From assembly GCA_022822125.1 (NCBI GenBank), contig JAJECF010000207.1:1-8006 (forward strand): a stretch of 8,006 nt of DNA, in the 5' to 3' direction. The translations under genes and the position numbers were made by a program. Source of the DNA: Alphaproteobacteria bacterium (GTDB taxonomy: Bacteria > Pseudomonadota > Alphaproteobacteria > Bin95). The notes beneath the pieces are model-generated. The model was not told the origin of the DNA and did no database searches. It saw only the letters and a list, made by a program, of their open reading frames with translations. Shown in pieces: positions 6,542 to 8,006 of the stretch. Position 1 is the stretch's first letter; each line of letters begins with the position of its first letter.

Positions 6542-7612
6542 TCATACGGCCGGGCCGCCCGCCTCCCGGACGCGGGGAAGGCCGCGTCCGAGGCCGGTGA
6601 ACAGGAGCTTCAGGGCGGCGTCGGAGCGCGCCAGCGCGCTGGTGGTCACGACCACAGCCTTTACCGCGCGCCGCGATATCTTGACCTCCTGGCCGCTGCT
6701 GAATGCCGGCGTCGTGTAGGTGCGGCGCAAGGTGAGCACCGCCATGCCAAGCGCCCAGAGGCAGAAGCGGCGGATGCCCGTCTCATGCGCGGGAATGAGG
6801 AGGATGTAGCGAAGCGCATCGGCAAGATGCTGGCCGGCGACCGCGATGAGCCTGTTGAGCCCTTCGACGAACCCCGGATCGGCCTGGCCCGGCGAGAGCG
6901 AGCGGAGGTCGAAACCGGCCGAGAGAAAGACGCTGCGCGGCAGCCAGCACGCCCCGCGGTTCCGGTCCTCCCATATGTCCTTCAGGATGTTGGTCATCTG
7001 GAGGCCCTGTCCGTAAGAGGCCGACAGGGCGAGGAGTTCCTCGCGCCGCGCGTCGATCTCCTCGGAATAGTCGCAGAACAGTTCCGTCAGCATTTCTCCG
7101 ACGACTCCGGCGACATGGTAGCAGTAGCGGTCGAGATGCTTGAGGTCGCTGAGGCCCTCGAGGCTCGCGCCCTCCTGGAACTCCGCCATGCCGCGCGTCA
7201 TGATCTTCACGCAGCGCAGCATCGCGCGGCGCTGGCGGGGGGAGAAGCTTTCCGTGACCCGGACGACCCGCGCAACATTGGCAATCAGGTTGCGTTCGCT
7301 TTCCGTCGCCGAGCGGGTAAGCAGCGCGCCCAGGTCTTCGGCGAAGGCCCCGGGCGCCTCGCTGCCCTCGACGACGCCGACCCAGCGTTCGGAGAACGCG
7401 CATTTCTGCGTCGCGGAGAGCGCGGCTTCGTCTTCGATGGTGTCCGCAATCCGGCAGAGCAGGTAGGCATTGCCCACCGCATCCCTGAGCGGGGCGGGCA
7501 GTTGGGGAATGGTGAGCGCGAAGGTGCGGGACACGCCCTGCAGGATTTCCGTCTGGTAAGCGAGGTTGCCTTCGAGGGCGGTTTCGCCAATTGCCGCGTT
7601 CAGCTCCGACAT
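6542..7612 (-). CDS. Squalene/phytoene synthase family protein
   Basis: 356 residues, an all-helical head-to-head prenyl synthase that would condense two farnesyl (or geranylgeranyl) diphosphates. The first aspartate-rich motif is DTIED (57-61) and the second DIWED (212-216), inside [26 protein letters not shown] (145-150) and [19 protein letters not shown] (161-179) are typical of squalene-synthase-like members. Both metal-binding motifs are intact, so the enzyme should be active. The usual bacterial partners hpnC and hpnE are not beside it. The product (squalene, presqualene diphosphate or phytoene) cannot be settled; [18 protein letters not shown] favours the squalene branch in my judgement. 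Start ATG 7612 follows a weak GGCGGG. Its stop overlaps the next, broken gene as ATGA, so the two once formed an operon. Confidence 0.87.
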   Translation of the reverse strand: MSELNAAIGETALEGNLAYQTEILQGVSRTFALTIPQLPAPLRDAVGNAYLLCRIADTIEDEAALSATQKCAFSERWVGVVEGSEAPGAFAEDLGALLTRSATESERNLIANVARVVRVTESFSPRQRRAMLRCVKIMTRGMAEFQEGASLEGLSDLKHLDRYCYHVAGVVGEMLTELFCDYSEEIDARREELLALSASYGQGLQMTNILKDIWEDRNRGACWLPRSVFLSAGFDLRSLSPGQADPGFVEGLNRLIAVAGQHLADALRYILLIPAHETGIRRFCLWALGMAVLTLRRTYTTPAFSSGQEVKISRRAVKAVVVTTSALARSDAALKLLFTGLGRGLPRVREAGGPAV

Positions 7613-7665
7613 CCCGCCATACCGCCGGCCACAACCGGGCTCGGCCTCAAGAGTATGCTCATCGA

Positions 7666-7694
7666 ATGGTTTCCGACCGGGCAGACGGTGTCAA
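7666..7694 (-). promoter_or_regulatory. Weak promoter candidate for the squalene-synthase-family gene
   Basis: On the minus strand a perfect -35 TTGACA (plus 7689-7694) is followed after 17 bp by AACCAT (plus 7666-7671), only 3 of 6 to TATAAT. It lies 54 bp upstream of the ATG at 7612. The rest of 7613-7789 shows no gene, RNA or terminator that I can recognise. Confidence 0.3.
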
Positions 7695-7789
7695 GCAGGG
7701 TCCGGGGGCGGGAAGGGTGACGATTGGGAGGCGGGACGGCGCACCGCTTCGCGCAACTGCCTTTCACGCCCTGTCATTTCTGCGGGTTA

Positions 7790-7841
7790 TACCAACGGCC
7801 TCGATTTGGGACTCATACCAGCGGCACCGGGTTGAGACTCA
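7790..7841 (+). repeat. Two tandem 26-bp units at the end of repeat-element copy 2
   Basis: Units 7790-7815 and 7816-7841 are directly adjacent and match at 20 of 26 positions. Both start TACCA(A/G)CGGC and end G-GACTCA. The second unit equals the right terminal repeat of the 248-bp insertion in inverse orientation, within a 31-bp perfect match (7812-7842 against 5989-6019). The unit therefore looks like the terminal repeat of this element family. Confidence 0.8.
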
Positions 7842-7872
7842 CAAGCAAATGCGGCCCGGCACGCCCGCCTCT

Positions 7873-7954
7873 CCTCATCCTGAGTAGCGCCCGCCTGCGG
7901 GCGCGTATCGAACCTCATCCTGAGTAGCGGCTGCGTCAGCAGGCGCGTATCGAA
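7873..7954 (+). repeat. Two tandem stem-loop units with shared CCTCATCCTGAGTAGCG ends
   Basis: Unit 1 (7873-7912) and unit 2 (7913-7954) each begin CCTCATCCTGAGTAGCG and end GGCGCGTATCGAA. Each has a different small self-complementary centre (GCCCGCCTGCGGGC and CTGCGTCAGCAG). The outer parts are conserved while the centres change but keep pairing, which suggests structure is maintained. Then follows CCTGTCCTGAGCCTGTCGAA (7957-7976), a repeat I recall as common in alphaproteobacterial intergenic regions. Confidence 0.75.
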
Positions 7955-8006
7955 AGCCTGTCCTGAGCCTGTCGAAGGGGACGTCCCTCGCCGTCCGGCC
8001 CCCTCG

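Larger units (their letters stand above)
5520..6545 (-). pseudogene. Broken outer-membrane beta-barrel-like protein gene
   Basis: Pieces of one protein can be read in order across three frames on the minus strand. (1) Start ATG 6545, overlapping the upstream gene stop as ATGA, giving [16 protein letters not shown], a signal-peptide-like start. (2) After a frameshift near 6490-6510: a segment ending AAAQA, then DIEVEIAGRFSVESRLYPDS, PEFYAEDEEGRSLQVSLFFR, YDSADPRRTHADLREAFL and GEWELRLGVD. (3) Another shift near 6135-6160: GRLRSGLVVNRDGATYDS to YSGSFGLVDLGL. (4) A 251-bp insertion (5768-6018). (5) GISWFDGQSREPVLR through GLDAQLTTGLWLLELEG to the end, GVRRDSFIGLSLVYSL. The alternating strands and terminal barrel-like strand suggest an outer-membrane protein. 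From memory, intact relatives are about 400 residues and have extra blocks between (2) and (3), and between LLELEG and the C-terminus, so two internal deletions are likely. Only about 258 codons' worth remains. Function unknown. Confidence 0.75.
7790..7980 (+). mobile_element. Second, divergent copy of the MITE-like repeat element (far end not found)
   Basis: Compared with the reverse complement of the 5768-6015 element, this region has the same order: terminal unit (31 bp identical), a short unrelated spacer, then a 48-bp perfect match (7865-7912 against 5894-5941). It then diverges into a second stem unit. No closing inverted end TGGTA is seen before the window ends, so it is truncated, longer than the window, or a mosaic of repeats. 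No protein is encoded. Confidence 0.6.

Noticed and set aside
7566..7927. Plus-strand open frames reaching into the right-hand repeat
   Set aside because: They start antisense to the squalene-synthase-family gene or in non-coding DNA and end in repeat sequence. The shared LGLIPAAPG ending with a frame at 5996-6178 simply reflects both reading into the same 31-bp repeat.
7873..7954. CRISPR array
   Set aside because: Only two adjacent units with no spacers between them, and each is itself a stem-loop; there is no cas gene.

Overview
The window is GC-rich and densely packed with genes. It holds one side of a box gene cluster, the aerobic 'hybrid' route that degrades benzoate as benzoyl-CoA. Next to it is a decaying locus made of a squalene-synthase-family gene, a wrecked outer-membrane-protein-like gene and two copies of a small non-coding repeat element. 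GC content, short ATGA/GTGA gene junctions, the BoxR-type regulator and the repeat style suggest a proteobacterium, most likely an alphaproteobacterium. This is inference, because there is no rRNA or other marker here.

Layout. On the minus strand, 2758 down to 1 carries boxR (benzoyl-CoA-sensing repressor), boxC (benzoyl-CoA-dihydrodiol lyase) and the first 85 codons of boxB (benzoyl-CoA 2,3-epoxidase), which runs off the left edge. Divergently, on the plus strand, 2781-5532 carries a short-chain flavodoxin, a benzoate-CoA ligase and an alpha/beta hydrolase, joined by overlapping or near-overlapping junctions. Region 5520-6545 (minus) is the remnant of a predicted outer-membrane beta-barrel gene, broken by an early frameshift, two apparent internal deletions and a 248-bp insertion. 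Region 6542-7612 (minus) is an intact squalene/phytoene-synthase-family gene. Region 7613-7789 is non-coding, with only a weak promoter candidate. Region 7790-7980 is a second copy of the repeat family, in inverted orientation.

How it works together. The ligase makes benzoyl-CoA; BoxB, with a reductase that is not in view, makes the 2,3-epoxide; BoxC opens the ring hydrolytically. BoxR should repress until benzoyl-CoA appears. Both transcription units start at almost the same 17-bp sequence (ACAGGAAATATARTGCA, 16 of 17 identical). It contains the -10 box plus a TGCA core and lies 3-4 nt before the start codon. This predicts two co-regulated, leaderless mRNAs. The boxC copy lies across the stop codon of boxR. 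The flavodoxin is an unusual member and may be an electron carrier for the epoxidase.
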